A stretch of DNA of 64,000 bases, taken from Accumulibacter jenkinsii. GTDB lineage: Bacteria > Pseudomonadota > Gammaproteobacteria > Burkholderiales > Rhodocyclaceae. Positions 23,961 to 34,100 of the stretch are shown here, piece after piece; the stretch's first letter is position 1, and every line of letters begins with the position of its first letter. The notes beneath the pieces are model-generated. The model was not told the DNA's origin. It made no database searches and saw nothing but the letters and a program-made list of their open reading frames with translations. The position numbers and the translations under genes are program-made. The stretch lies in contig JAZKUF010000001.1 of assembly GCA_036625225.1 (NCBI GenBank), forward strand, positions 1,178,001 to 1,242,000, written 5' to 3'.

Positions 23961-26303
23961 ATGCCGACACCCCATGAAACCGCCGCTGGCCTCCCGACGG
24001 CGGGGACAAGCGCTGCCCGAATCGCTGCCCGGATCGCCGAAGAAATCGGCTGCCGGACACCGCAGGTGCTGGCCACTGCCGCCCTGCTCGACGAAGGAGC
24101 GACCGTGCCCTTCATCGCCCGCTACCGCAAGGAAGTGACCGGCGGCCTCGACGACATCCAGTTACGCCTGCTCGACGAGCGCCTCGCCTACCGGCGTGAC
24201 CTGGAGGCGCGACGCGGCGTCATCGTCGCCTCGATCACCGACCAGGGCAAACTGACGCCCGAGCTCGCGGCCGCGATCGACGCCGCCGACAGCAAGCAGC
24301 GCCTCGAAGATCTCTACCTGCCCTACAAGCCGAAGCGCCGCAGCAAGGCGCAGATCGCCCGCGAGGCCGGCCTCGCGCCGCTCGCCGAAGCCCTGCTCGG
24401 TGACCCGACGCTGTCGCCGCCGGCCGAAGCCGCGCGCTATGTGAACAGCGAAGCCGGTTTTGCCGACCTCAAAAGCGTCCTCGACGGCGCCCGCCAGATC
24501 CTGATGGAGCGCTTCTCGCAAGACGCCGAACTGATCGGCGAGCTGCGTTCCTACGTTGCCGAACACGGCCTCGTCCGCTCGACCGTGGTCGTCGGCAAGG
24601 AAAGGGAAGCCGCCAAGTTCCAGGACTACTTCAGCTACTCGGAAGCGCTCGGGAAGATTCCTTCACATCGCGCCCTGGCGCTCTTTCGCGGGCGCAACGA
24701 AGGGCAGCTGCAGCTGTCGCTGGTGCTGGACAGCGACGACGATGCCGCGGCGCACCCGACCCACCCCTGCGAAGCCCGGATCGCGCGCCGATTCGGCGTC
24801 GTCGACCGCGGCCGCCCGGCCGACGCCTGGCTCGCCGAAACGGTGCGCTGGACCTGGCGCGTCAAGGCCTCGCTGCACCTCGAACTGGAACTGATGACCG
24901 CGCTGCGCGAGGGCGCCGAAAGCGAAGCGATCCGCGTCTTCGGCAACAACCTGCATGACCTCCTGCTGACTGCCCCGGCCGGGCGCCACACGACCATGGG
25001 CCTCGATCCCGGTCTGCGCACCGGCGTCAAGGTCGCCGTCGTCGACGCCACCGGCAAGTTCCTCGACAGCGCCACGATCTACCCGCACGAACCGCGCCGC
25101 GACTGGGACGGCGCCCTGCACCAGCTCGCCCTGCTGGCGCGCAAACATGCCGTCGACCTGATCAGCATCGGCAACGGCACCGCTTCGCGCGAGACCGACC
25201 GCCTGGTCGCCGAGCTCATCCGCCAGCAGCCCGACCTGCACCTCGCCCGGGCCGTCGTCTCCGAAGCCGGCGCCTCGGTCTATTCGGCCTCCGAATACGC
25301 CTCGCGCGAATTTCCGGAAGTCGACGTGAGCCTGCGCGGCGCCATCTCGATCGCCCGCCGCCTGCAGGATCCGCTCGCCGAACTGGTCAAGATCGATCCC
25401 CGGTCGATCGGTGTTGGCCAGTACCAGCACGACGTCAGCCAGACGCAGCTCGCGCGGGCGCTCGACGCGGTGGTCGAGGACTGCGTGAACGCCGTCGGCG
25501 TCGACCTCAATACCGCCTCGGTGCCGCTGCTGACACGGGTCTCGGGGCTCAGCCCGACGCTCGCCGCAAACATCGTCGCGCACCGCGACCGGCACGGCGC
25601 TTTCCGCAACCGGCGGGCGCTGCGCGAGGTGCCGCGCCTCGGCGAGAAGACCTTCGAGCTTGCCGCCGGCTTCCTGCGCATCAACGAGGGCGACAATCCG
25701 CTCGACCGCTCGGCGGTGCACCCGGAAGCCTACCCCCTCGTCGAACGTATCCTCGCCGACATCAAGCAGGACATTCGGCAGCTGCTTGGCGACGCGCGAA
25801 CGCTCAAGGCGCTCGCCCCCGAGCGTTACATCGACGACCGGTTCGGCCTGCCGACCGTGCGCGACATCCTCCGCGAACTCGAAAAACCGGGCCGCGACCC
25901 GCGTCCGGAATTCAGGACCGCGGCTTTCCGGGAAGGCGTCGAGACCATCAAGGACCTGCAAGCGGGAATGATCCTCGAAGGCGTGGTCACCAACGTCGCC
26001 AACTTCGGCGCTTTTGTCGACCTCGGCGTGCACCAGGACGGCCTGGTGCATATTTCCGCGATCGCCGAGCGTTTCGTCAAGGATCCGCGCAGCGTCGTCA
26101 AGACCGGCGACGTGGTTCGGGTCAAGGTGATCGAAGTCGACCTGGTACGCCAGCGGATCGCCCTCAGCATGCGGCTCACCGACGACCTGCCGGGGGCGCC
26201 CAAAATCTCCGCTGCGCCGGCCTCGGCGAAAACCCGGCAGCGCGAGCAGCCGCCGCCAGCGAGCGGCGCCATGGCCAGCGCCTTCGCCCGCCTCAAGCGC
26301 TGA
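23961..26303 (+). CDS. tex: Tex transcription accessory protein (S1 RNA-binding)
   Basis: Encodes 780 aa, full length for Tex. Domain order: N-terminal Tex helical region (ATVPFIARYRKEVTGGLDDI, then QLRLLDERLAYRRDLEARR), a YqgF/RNase H-like domain (TMGLDPGLRTGVKVAVVDAT), helix-hairpin-helix repeats (SVPLLTRVSGLSPTLAANIV, ALREVPRLGEKTFELAAGFL) and a C-terminal S1 domain (about 655-725: GMILEGVVTNVANFGAFVDL, then GVHQDGLVHISAIAERFV). It binds nucleic acids and affects transcription, and is a broadly conserved housekeeping protein. The SNF2 helicase follows 36 bases later on the same strand. Confidence 0.97.
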   Translation: MPTPHETAAGLPTAGTSAARIAARIAEEIGCRTPQVLATAALLDEGATVPFIARYRKEVTGGLDDIQLRLLDERLAYRRDLEARRGVIVASITDQGKLTPELAAAIDAADSKQRLEDLYLPYKPKRRSKAQIAREAGLAPLAEALLGDPTLSPPAEAARYVNSEAGFADLKSVLDGARQILMERFSQDAELIGELRSYVAEHGLVRSTVVVGKEREAAKFQDYFSYSEALGKIPSHRALALFRGRNEGQLQLSLVLDSDDDAAAHPTHPCEARIARRFGVVDRGRPADAWLAETVRWTWRVKASLHLELELMTALREGAESEAIRVFGNNLHDLLLTAPAGRHTTMGLDPGLRTGVKVAVVDATGKFLDSATIYPHEPRRDWDGALHQLALLARKHAVDLISIGNGTASRETDRLVAELIRQQPDLHLARAVVSEAGASVYSASEYASREFPEVDVSLRGAISIARRLQDPLAELVKIDPRSIGVGQYQHDVSQTQLARALDAVVEDCVNAVGVDLNTASVPLLTRVSGLSPTLAANIVAHRDRHGAFRNRRALREVPRLGEKTFELAAGFLRINEGDNPLDRSAVHPEAYPLVERILADIKQDIRQLLGDARTLKALAPERYIDDRFGLPTVRDILRELEKPGRDPRPEFRTAAFREGVETIKDLQAGMILEGVVTNVANFGAFVDLGVHQDGLVHISAIAERFVKDPRSVVKTGDVVRVKVIEVDLVRQRIALSMRLTDDLPGAPKISAAPASAKTRQREQPPPASGAMASAFARLKR

Positions 26304-26339
26304 ATTCGTCACCCACATCCCCCAAACGAGCGAGAGACC

Positions 26340-28898
26340 ATGACCAGACCCGCCGCAAGAACCTCCGCCAAAGCGGCCGAGCCGCGCCTGTCGCGCCAGC
26401 GCAAACCGGTCGACCTGCCGACCGACGACTGGCAACGCGCGCTACGCCGTCAATACGGTAGCGAGCAGGCGTTCGGCCTCGAAAATCTCGGCCACGACCC
26501 GGTCTTTTCCGAGTTCTCGGTCTTCAACCCGGAGAGCCGTCGCCGTTACCGGGTCGCCATCCGCGGCGCGCAGGCGGGCGACAACCACTGCTCGTGCCCT
26601 GACTTCGCGACCAACGACCTCGGCACCTGCAAACACATCGAGTTCACGCTGGCGCAGATCAGTGCCCGACCGGCCCGCAAACGGGCCCTCGCGCGCGGCT
26701 TCCAGGGTTCGTTCAGCGAGCTCTATCTCGACTACGCCGGCCAGCGGCGCGTCCGCCTGCGCCTGGGCAGCGACTTTCCGGCCGAATTGCAGGCGGACGC
26801 TCGCCGCCTGTTCGACCCCGCCGCCGGCTGGCATCTGCCGTCGCAGCACTTCGCCGGACTCGCGTCGTTCATCGATCGCGTGCGCGACGCCGGTCACGAC
26901 CTGCGCTGCGGCGAAGACGCGCTGTCCTACGTCGCCGAAGTCCGCGACGGCGAAATCCGCCGCGAAACGCTCGCCGCCGCCTACCCGCAGGGCGCCGACA
27001 GCCCCGAACTGAAAAGCCTGCTCAAGGTGGAGCTCTATCCCTACCAGCGCGAAGGCGCGCTGTTCGCCGCACGCGCCGGTCGCGCCCTGATCGGCGACGA
27101 GATGGGGCTAGGCAAGACGGTGCAGGCGATCGCGGCGATGGAAATTTTCGCCCGCCACTTTGCCGCCGAACGGGTCCTGATCGTCTGCCCGACCTCGCTC
27201 AAGCACCAGTGGGAGCGCGAGATCATCCGTTTCAGCGAGCGCTGCGCGCGGGTCATCGGCGGCCTGCGCAGCGTTCGCGAGGCGCGCTACGCGCAGGACG
27301 ACTTCTGCAAGATCACCAACTACGAAACCGTCAGCCGCGACCTCGACCTGATCGCGGCCTGGGCGCCGGATCTGGTGATCGTCGACGAAGCGCAGCGGAT
27401 CAAGAACTGGAACACGATCGCCGCGCGCGCGGTCAAGCGCATCGTCAGCCCTTACGCCCTGGTGCTGACCGGGACGCCGCTCGAGAACCGGCTCGAAGAG
27501 CTGATCTCGATCGTCCAGTTCGTCGATCAGCACCGGCTCGGACCGACCTGGCGCCTGCTCGACGAACACCAGGAGCGCGACGAGCGCGGCCGCGTCATCG
27601 GCTACCGCGAACTCGACCGCATCGGCCAGACGCTGTCGCCGATCATGCTCCGCCGACGCAAGGCCGAAGTGCTCGAGCAGCTCCCCGAGCGCGTCGACAA
27701 CACCCTCTTCATGCCGATGAGCCCGCTGCAGGCCATACACCACGAAGAAAACCGCCAGATCGTCGCGCGCATCGTCCAGCGCTGGCGCCACACCGGTTTC
27801 CTCTCGGAAAAGGACCAGCTGCGCATGCACTGCTCGCTGCAGAACATGCGCATGGTGTGCAACAGCAGCTTTCTGATCGACCACGAGACGGACGACGGCT
27901 TCAAGGCCGACGAACTGCTCACCCTGCTCGACGACATCTTCACCGATCCGCAGGCCAAGGTGGTGGTCTTCAGCCAGTGGCTGCGCACGCACGAGCTGAT
28001 CAGCCGCCGCCTGCGCCAGCGGGGCTGGGAGCACGTCCTGTTCCACGGCGGCGTGCCGAGCGAAAAGCGCGGCGCGCTGATCGAACGTTTCAACCAGGAT
28101 CCGGCCTGCCGGCTCTTCCTGAGTACCGACGCCGGCGGTGTCGGGCTAAACCTGCAACACGCAGCGGCGGTCGTGGTCAACATGGATCTCCCGTGGAATC
28201 CGGCGGTGCTCGAACAGCGCATCGGTCGCGTGCACCGCATCGGCCAGACACGCGGTGTCCAGGTGATCAACTTCGTCGCCCGCGGCACGATCGAGGAAGG
28301 CATGCTCTCGGTGCTCGCGTTCAAGCAGTCGCTGTTCGCCGGCATCCTCGACGGCGGCCAGAGCGAAGTCGTCCTGCATGGCACGCGGCTGTCCAAATTC
28401 ATGGAAACCGTCGAGCAGGTCGCCGGCGCCGTCGACAACGCAGCGCCGGTCGACGAGCCGAGCCACGACACCCTGCCACTGGACGCCACCGAGGCAGCCG
28501 GCGCGGAGAGCGAAGCCGAATACCGGCCACCCCTGCCGGCCGGCGAGAGCGAGCCCACGGGCAAGATCCAGACCACCGGCGAGACCGAACCCGCAGCGCT
28601 GACCGAACCTCCGGGCGCCGAAGCCCCCGCCACCGGCGCCACCCCACCGAGCCCCGTATCCACAGCGCCCGTTGCCGCCAGCGCAACGACCGCCGCCGAC
28701 CCCTGGGCACCGCTGCTCGCCGCCGGCGTACAACTCCTCGGCGAACTCAGCGCCGCGTCAAGCGGCGAACGGGCGTCACCCTGGGTACAGACCGATACCG
28801 CCACCGGCCAACGCTACCTCAAGCTGCCCGTCCCCGACCCCGAGACCGTCCAGCGCCTCGCCGAAGGCCTGCTCAGCCTGCTCGGCGGACGAAAATAA
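26340..28898 (+). CDS. SNF2-family helicase with SWIM zinc finger
   Basis: Encodes 852 aa. A SWIM-type zinc finger is visible at about residues 83-100 (CSCPDFATNDLGTCKHIEF). The SNF2 ATPase follows: Walker A GDEMGLGKTVQAIAAMEIFA (about 251-270), DEAQ box VIVDEAQRIKNW, and helicase C motifs VVFSQWLRTHELISRRL, LSTDAGGVGLNLQHAAAVVV and NPAVLEQRIGRVHRIGQT. The last 150 residues are a low-complexity Pro/Thr/Glu/Ala linker followed by a conserved-looking end. It probably remodels DNA- or RNA-polymerase-bound protein; the exact role is unknown. It looks co-transcribed with tex and is the last core-like gene before the accessory island. Confidence 0.9.
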   Translation: MTRPAARTSAKAAEPRLSRQRKPVDLPTDDWQRALRRQYGSEQAFGLENLGHDPVFSEFSVFNPESRRRYRVAIRGAQAGDNHCSCPDFATNDLGTCKHIEFTLAQISARPARKRALARGFQGSFSELYLDYAGQRRVRLRLGSDFPAELQADARRLFDPAAGWHLPSQHFAGLASFIDRVRDAGHDLRCGEDALSYVAEVRDGEIRRETLAAAYPQGADSPELKSLLKVELYPYQREGALFAARAGRALIGDEMGLGKTVQAIAAMEIFARHFAAERVLIVCPTSLKHQWEREIIRFSERCARVIGGLRSVREARYAQDDFCKITNYETVSRDLDLIAAWAPDLVIVDEAQRIKNWNTIAARAVKRIVSPYALVLTGTPLENRLEELISIVQFVDQHRLGPTWRLLDEHQERDERGRVIGYRELDRIGQTLSPIMLRRRKAEVLEQLPERVDNTLFMPMSPLQAIHHEENRQIVARIVQRWRHTGFLSEKDQLRMHCSLQNMRMVCNSSFLIDHETDDGFKADELLTLLDDIFTDPQAKVVVFSQWLRTHELISRRLRQRGWEHVLFHGGVPSEKRGALIERFNQDPACRLFLSTDAGGVGLNLQHAAAVVVNMDLPWNPAVLEQRIGRVHRIGQTRGVQVINFVARGTIEEGMLSVLAFKQSLFAGILDGGQSEVVLHGTRLSKFMETVEQVAGAVDNAAPVDEPSHDTLPLDATEAAGAESEAEYRPPLPAGESEPTGKIQTTGETEPAALTEPPGAEAPATGATPPSPVSTAPVAASATTAADPWAPLLAAGVQLLGELSAASSGERASPWVQTDTATGQRYLKLPVPDPETVQRLAEGLLSLLGGRK

Positions 28899-28942
28899 GC
28901 GCGGCACGCGCCATTCGGTCGCCCAACGCGACAACTGCAGGA

Positions 28943-28958
28943 GCCCGATGCATCGGGC
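28943..28958. repeat. Perfect 16-base palindrome between convergent genes
   Basis: GCCCGATGCATCGGGC is self-complementary without a spacer. It lies 44 bases past the SNF2 stop in the 154-base gap before the convergent UvrD-like gene. It could help termination or be a protein site; no T-tract follows. It also marks the approximate left edge of the accessory island. Confidence 0.5.
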
Positions 28959-29052
28959 GATCTCCCTGCTGGCCTTCAGTCAGCGTGCCGCCTGGAACAG
29001 GTGGTCATCAACTGGTCTGACCCAAGCTGCCGGGTAGCGGTCTGGTTTGCGG

Positions 29053-31140
29053 CTAATATCGGGCAATCGTCACCACTTTCCTGGCTCGCGTCATGGCCAC
29101 GTACTGAAGACGCAGAAGGTCATCCCCGCTCGCTTTCAGGCCGCGACACTCCTGAGGGATCAGCAGGAGCACCTCATCGAATTCAAGACCTTTGGCGCGA
29201 TGCATCGTCGAGATGCGCACTGAACTGGAATCGGGGTTGTCACGCTCGTCCGGACCAAGGATCGTGGTCGATAGATTTCCAGCCTTCAAGGCCCCCTGGA
29301 CCGCCATGGCATCCTGCCTCGTGGGCACAATCACGCAAACGGAACGTGCTTCGGCCACGCCTGCCTGAACGAGCGGCAACAAGCTCGAGAGGGCGTCCTC
29401 CAGATGCTGGAAACAAAGTGTTCTGGGAATCGGGCCGTGTGAGAGCGACTTGTAGCGCTTGACCTCGTCGGCACCTTCATCGAGATCATCCACCTCGCAA
29501 CCCTCCAGCGTGGCCACCGCCAGGCGACGGATTTCCTCCGTGGTGCGATAGTTGAGATACAGCTTGCGCGACCGTCCCCGGATATTGATGCCTGAGGAAC
29601 TCATTGAAGCGCGATTCCGGGGGTAGATGCGCTGATGACCATCGCCGACAAACAGTAGATCGTTGGGCGCTGCCGGCACCATCGCACGCAGCAGCCGCAG
29701 CGCCTGCGGCCCGAAATCCTGCGTTTCATCAACGATGACCGCAGAGTACGCTGGTGGTTTGTCCCGTAGCAGGGCCGCTGCGTCGCGATAGGCGTCATCG
29801 ACTTCCTTCAGCTTGCGACTGGCCAGCTGCGCCCGGTACTCCTCAAAGACCGGCCAGATGGCATCGCGCTTGCCTCGCGTCAGCACCACACCCCGTCCGG
29901 TCCGCCTGGCCTGGCGATAGTCATCACGCGAGTTGATCCCCTGCGCCAGAACGACGCGCTCAAGCTCATCCTCATAAAACTCCGGCGGCAAGGCCAGGGT
30001 GGTTTCCTGCAGCGTCAGCGCACGTTGCCAGGCTTCCGCCGCTTCCCCTTTCTTGCGGTTGTAGATGATTTGATGATCGTACTTGTAGCGGCGAAGAAAG
30101 CCATGCACCCAGGCATCGAGATTCTTCACCTCGATCTTCTGCATGGCGGCCGGACTGCAGAAGGTTTTCAGATTTTCCTCAATGTCGGCGGCCAGATTGC
30201 GCGTGAATGTGGTGAAGAAAACCTTCTTCTCGGTCGTGGCCCGATTCTCGGCAAGCCATTTCGCCCGATGCATCGCCAGAACGGTCTTGCCGGTCCCTGC
30301 GCCGCCCAGTACCCGCATCGGACCGCCACGATCCCCTTGCGCCAGCTTGCGTTGGGTCGGATGCAGGAAAACCCGCCACTGCGAGAGCGGCGAGTTCAGC
30401 ATGGTGGCCATCGTCTCTTCATCCGCGACCACCACGAAGCGCGATTGCGATTCTGCCGTCTCGATGGCCGTGGCGTAGTCTTCCGTATCGATTGGGCGAT
30501 CGACACGGGTTTCCCGTGAAATCAGCACATCGGACACGCTATCGCCAGCGGCAATCAGAAACAGACCCTCGTAGGCCTCAACCGGCAGCAGGCCTTGCAC
30601 GGCATCCAGCTCGAACTCGGTGTGGATCGATCTGACCTGCTCCAGGAGCTCCTGAGGGGTGCCAATGCTCAGTAGGTCGGCATCTGAAAGCGCAGCAAAC
30701 ATCGCCTGCTGCGGCGGCTCCATCGGATGCGTTTGCGGCTCAACAGCCGGCCTGTTCGCCGCCAGACGCGCCTGCTCCAGGGCGGGCTCGACGAGGCTTT
30801 CGACGGCAAAAACCTGTAGCGCACCGGTCGTCGGGTTCACGGCGACACGTCGTCCCTCGGCCCACCGGTAGGCATCGTCATGGTGATCCACGTACATCAG
30901 CACATAGATGTCCCCGGCGGGGGGTTTGAAGACAATGCCACGCCAGTCCTGGTCGATACGGACAGACTTGAGATTCCCATCACGGGCGCCCTGGATCGGC
31001 TCGTAATTGATGCCAGTGGCGGTGGGATCACTCTGAAAACGTAAGGCCCACCGCAGCACCTTCCCCTGCACCGTGGCGGTCAGGGTAGCCAGATTCGCCA
31101 GGAAATCCTGCGCCAACGCCACTTTTGGTTTGAAAGTCAT
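29053..31140 (-). CDS. UvrD/Rep-type superfamily 1 helicase with RelE/ParE-like N-terminus
   Basis: Encodes 695 aa. The first roughly 95 residues (VQGKVLRWALRFQSDPTATG, LKSVRIDQDWRGIVFK, DHHDDAYRWAEGR) look like a RelE/ParE toxin fold. The helicase part has Walker A VLGGAGTGKTVLAMHRAKWL at about 273-292, Walker B AVIVDETQDFGPQALRLLRA at about 464-483, and motif V/VI ISTMHRAKGLEFDEVLLLIP and LRLQYVAMTRARKVVTIARY. It is the last gene of the defence-like operon. Its ATG overlaps the stop of the 2133-aa gene as ATGA, so it is translationally coupled. Similar toxin-fold/UvrD fusions occur in defence islands; a role in DNA unwinding or degradation control is inference. Confidence 0.85.
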   Translation of the reverse strand: MTFKPKVALAQDFLANLATLTATVQGKVLRWALRFQSDPTATGINYEPIQGARDGNLKSVRIDQDWRGIVFKPPAGDIYVLMYVDHHDDAYRWAEGRRVAVNPTTGALQVFAVESLVEPALEQARLAANRPAVEPQTHPMEPPQQAMFAALSDADLLSIGTPQELLEQVRSIHTEFELDAVQGLLPVEAYEGLFLIAAGDSVSDVLISRETRVDRPIDTEDYATAIETAESQSRFVVVADEETMATMLNSPLSQWRVFLHPTQRKLAQGDRGGPMRVLGGAGTGKTVLAMHRAKWLAENRATTEKKVFFTTFTRNLAADIEENLKTFCSPAAMQKIEVKNLDAWVHGFLRRYKYDHQIIYNRKKGEAAEAWQRALTLQETTLALPPEFYEDELERVVLAQGINSRDDYRQARRTGRGVVLTRGKRDAIWPVFEEYRAQLASRKLKEVDDAYRDAAALLRDKPPAYSAVIVDETQDFGPQALRLLRAMVPAAPNDLLFVGDGHQRIYPRNRASMSSSGINIRGRSRKLYLNYRTTEEIRRLAVATLEGCEVDDLDEGADEVKRYKSLSHGPIPRTLCFQHLEDALSSLLPLVQAGVAEARSVCVIVPTRQDAMAVQGALKAGNLSTTILGPDERDNPDSSSVRISTMHRAKGLEFDEVLLLIPQECRGLKASGDDLLRLQYVAMTRARKVVTIARY

Positions 31141-34100
31141 GCCTGGATCTCCTGCTGTGTGTTTGCTTGCGCGTCATGATGACCGAGCGCAGCAGCCAAC
31201 TGCTGAGGCCACTGGCCATCGGCCATCCATGTCTGCCAGCCGTTGATCTGCCAGACGGCTGCACTCTCCCCCTGGGCCGGCATCAAGAGCACCAGCTTCT
31301 GCGCCACCCATGCCAGTTCGGCTTCGGCGACCACATCGCCGGCTTGTTCCAGTTCGTAACCCACCTCATCAGGGGGTGACAAACCGGCATCCATCAAGAC
31401 CTGCAATCCCTCGGCCAGCGAACTCATCGCCTGCTCGATGACCGCCGCCCAGGCGGCCGCGTGCACTGCCCCGTGCGCGCTTGATGCGGGAGGAGCACAC
31501 TTGGCACCCTTGGCAAAGCCGAACACGGAATGGTCACAGGCGTCCAAGCCCTCTTGTGTGGCGAGCAGAAAACCCGGCAGCGTCTGGAAGATATTGAACA
31601 GCCATAACCAGCGCCGCCAGACCAGGTGTCGCTCCGGTTCATCGTGGAGATGCGCATCGTTAAAGATGACGAAGCCCGGACTGATCGGAATCGCAACCGA
31701 CAAATTCGCCAGCTCACCTGGCCACCAGTAGCGCAGTCTCAGAGAAGGATCATTCACATTGCCACAGGGCACGCTCCGGGCGGGATGCTCACAAGGCAGG
31801 TCATGCAACCCGTTCCAGAAGCTCAGCAACTGGTTTCGCGCCTCTTCCAGAAGAGGGCTTTTCGGGTGGGGGATCATGCGGAAGGCGGTGGCGCCCGCAT
31901 GCCGGGCCAATCTGCCGGCCTGTTGATCCACTCCCTCTCCCGGTGGCTTGCCCAACCACTGCAGCAGGACCGCCACAGCGTGCCGCGTCCATAGGTCGTC
32001 GTCGAGCAGCGAGCGAAGCGGCGGCGGCAGGGCTTCGTTGCAGCACATCGCTTCCAGGCCGTCCGCGAGGTTCGTATCCAGCGTCCCGTCCATCGCGGCC
32101 TGGACATCCTCCCAGGTCAACGACCAGACCCAGAATCGGCCGCTCGCCACCAGGGCGCTGCGCTTGTGGGCATCCTCCCGGGTCGAGGCCTGATGGTGGG
32201 CCCAGCCGTCACAGAAAACGGCGATCGGACGCCTTGGTGATTTGCTCTGCGTCGGCCAGAGCACGAAGTCTGGCCGACACGCCACCTTGATCCCTTCGTT
32301 GGCAGCCAGATCGACCTGCGGCTCGACCCAATAGCGCTGCTCGCCGACCTCGAGCAAATAGCCGGATTTGCCTTGAACGATATCCTGCACCAGCTTCACC
32401 AACGGCAATCCGCCCACCCCGCTCAGGCGGCGCAGGCTCTCGATGAAGCGCGCCTCAAGCTCCGAGTCGAAATTGGGATTGATGTAAATGTCGGCAACCG
32501 AGGCAACGCGCTCCAGCTGTCCGAGGTTTTCGACCAACTGCTCGAGCAGCAATCGCGCCCGATCGCGTGAAACCAGCGCCATCGCACGCCCCAGGCGGTA
32601 CTGATACACGCACCGGTAGCAGCCATCCTTCTCGGCATCCGCGTTGCAGGAACAGGCTGACAGGTGAGCCAGCGCCAGACGCAGCAACTCGACCAGCGCT
32701 TGCGCTTCATTGGCGAGCAATTCATGCAGGTAGCCGGTTCCGCCCGGCACCGAGTCGTAAAGCAGCACGTACTGTCGATTCGCGGCGCCGTCCTGACCCT
32801 TCTCCTCCTGCGTCACCATCCGCAGGTGGTCGACCTTGCCGCCAAATCGCTTCCTGAGACCAATCCGTATCGCAGCCATGAAGGATTGAACCGATGCTTC
32901 ATCGACCCCCGAACGGGTGTAGGGCACGAGAATCCGCAAGGCCTCCGACGCGAATTCGCGGTACAGGTAGAGGCAGTCGATGATGTTTTCCGGGTCATCG
33001 CTACCCCGTTTCTCGCAGTCAAAGGCGTGGAACTGAAGCAGCTCGCGTTCGCGGGCATTGCGCGGTGCCCTCTGGATCTGCCCACAATGCTTGCAGAGCT
33101 TGAACCCCGGGCGCGCCTTCTGTTGCCCCGCGACGGCGTAGGACTCACCGGGTTTAGTGGGTTCGCCAAAATTCACGTCCCTGAAGACCACCCGCTCGAT
33201 GAACTCGAAACCAAAAGGCATATCCGGCGCAGCCAGCCGATACGCTTCCCTGATGTCCTGGGTCTCGAAATCAGCCAGCATCTGGCGCACATAGAATTTC
33301 GGCTCGCGATCTTCAGCGCTATCGTCGATCCGCACTTCCGTATCGTTGCTGTTGGCGATCGCCTGCCTGAAACGAAGCAACTGGCGTTGCTGCGAAACAT
33401 TCGCCCACATCGGGTCACCGCAGCGCGGACACGAGGCGTGGCTGTCCGCACGGATCTCCAGATTCTCCATATGCTGGCAGGTCGGGCACAGGCGCCAGCG
33501 TTCGAGCGACGAAAGACTGACGTTGATCTGGTCGATCTCGACGCGGCGCTGGTTGGCATAGAACACATTCTCCGGAGCAAATTCGGAGAGTGCCGATTGT
33601 GCCGGTCGTTCATAGCGCTCGGCAGGCAACGAGATGTACGTCGTCGAGCCTTCCGGATCGTCGCTGCCCTTCTTCCGCCAAAGTAGCGACTTCAACTCGA
33701 CCCCGGCTTCCGGGAAGGCGTAATTCGGGATCATCCCCGCATCGGTCAGGGTGTTCAGCAGGTCGCGCTGATTGATCTCCTTGACCAGTTCCAGTGCTTT
33801 CTGCCGCTCGCGTTCGAGATGGTCGATCTCATCCCTGGTGGCCTCATCCTGCGGACGTGCCTTGAGTCCCTTGATCTGCTTCCTGATCGCCACCCCGCGA
33901 TCACGGTGCGTCCTGCGTTCCCTGGCCAGCTCCTCGAGAAGCTTGCTCAGGCGAAGGCGGAGCGCATCGTCTTCGTCGTTGCCCTGCAGGAAGCCGCGCA
34001 GACGACCGGCGACCCGATCATCGAGGTCTTCCCCCAATAGCGCCATGAAACCGCTCAGCAGGCGCTCTTCGTGCGAGAGGATGTACTCCAGGAAGGTGTA

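Noticed and set aside
27209..29020. Plus-strand open frame of 603 codons inside the SNF2-SWIM helicase
   Set aside because: Arg/Pro-rich second frame of a clear helicase gene; no homology.
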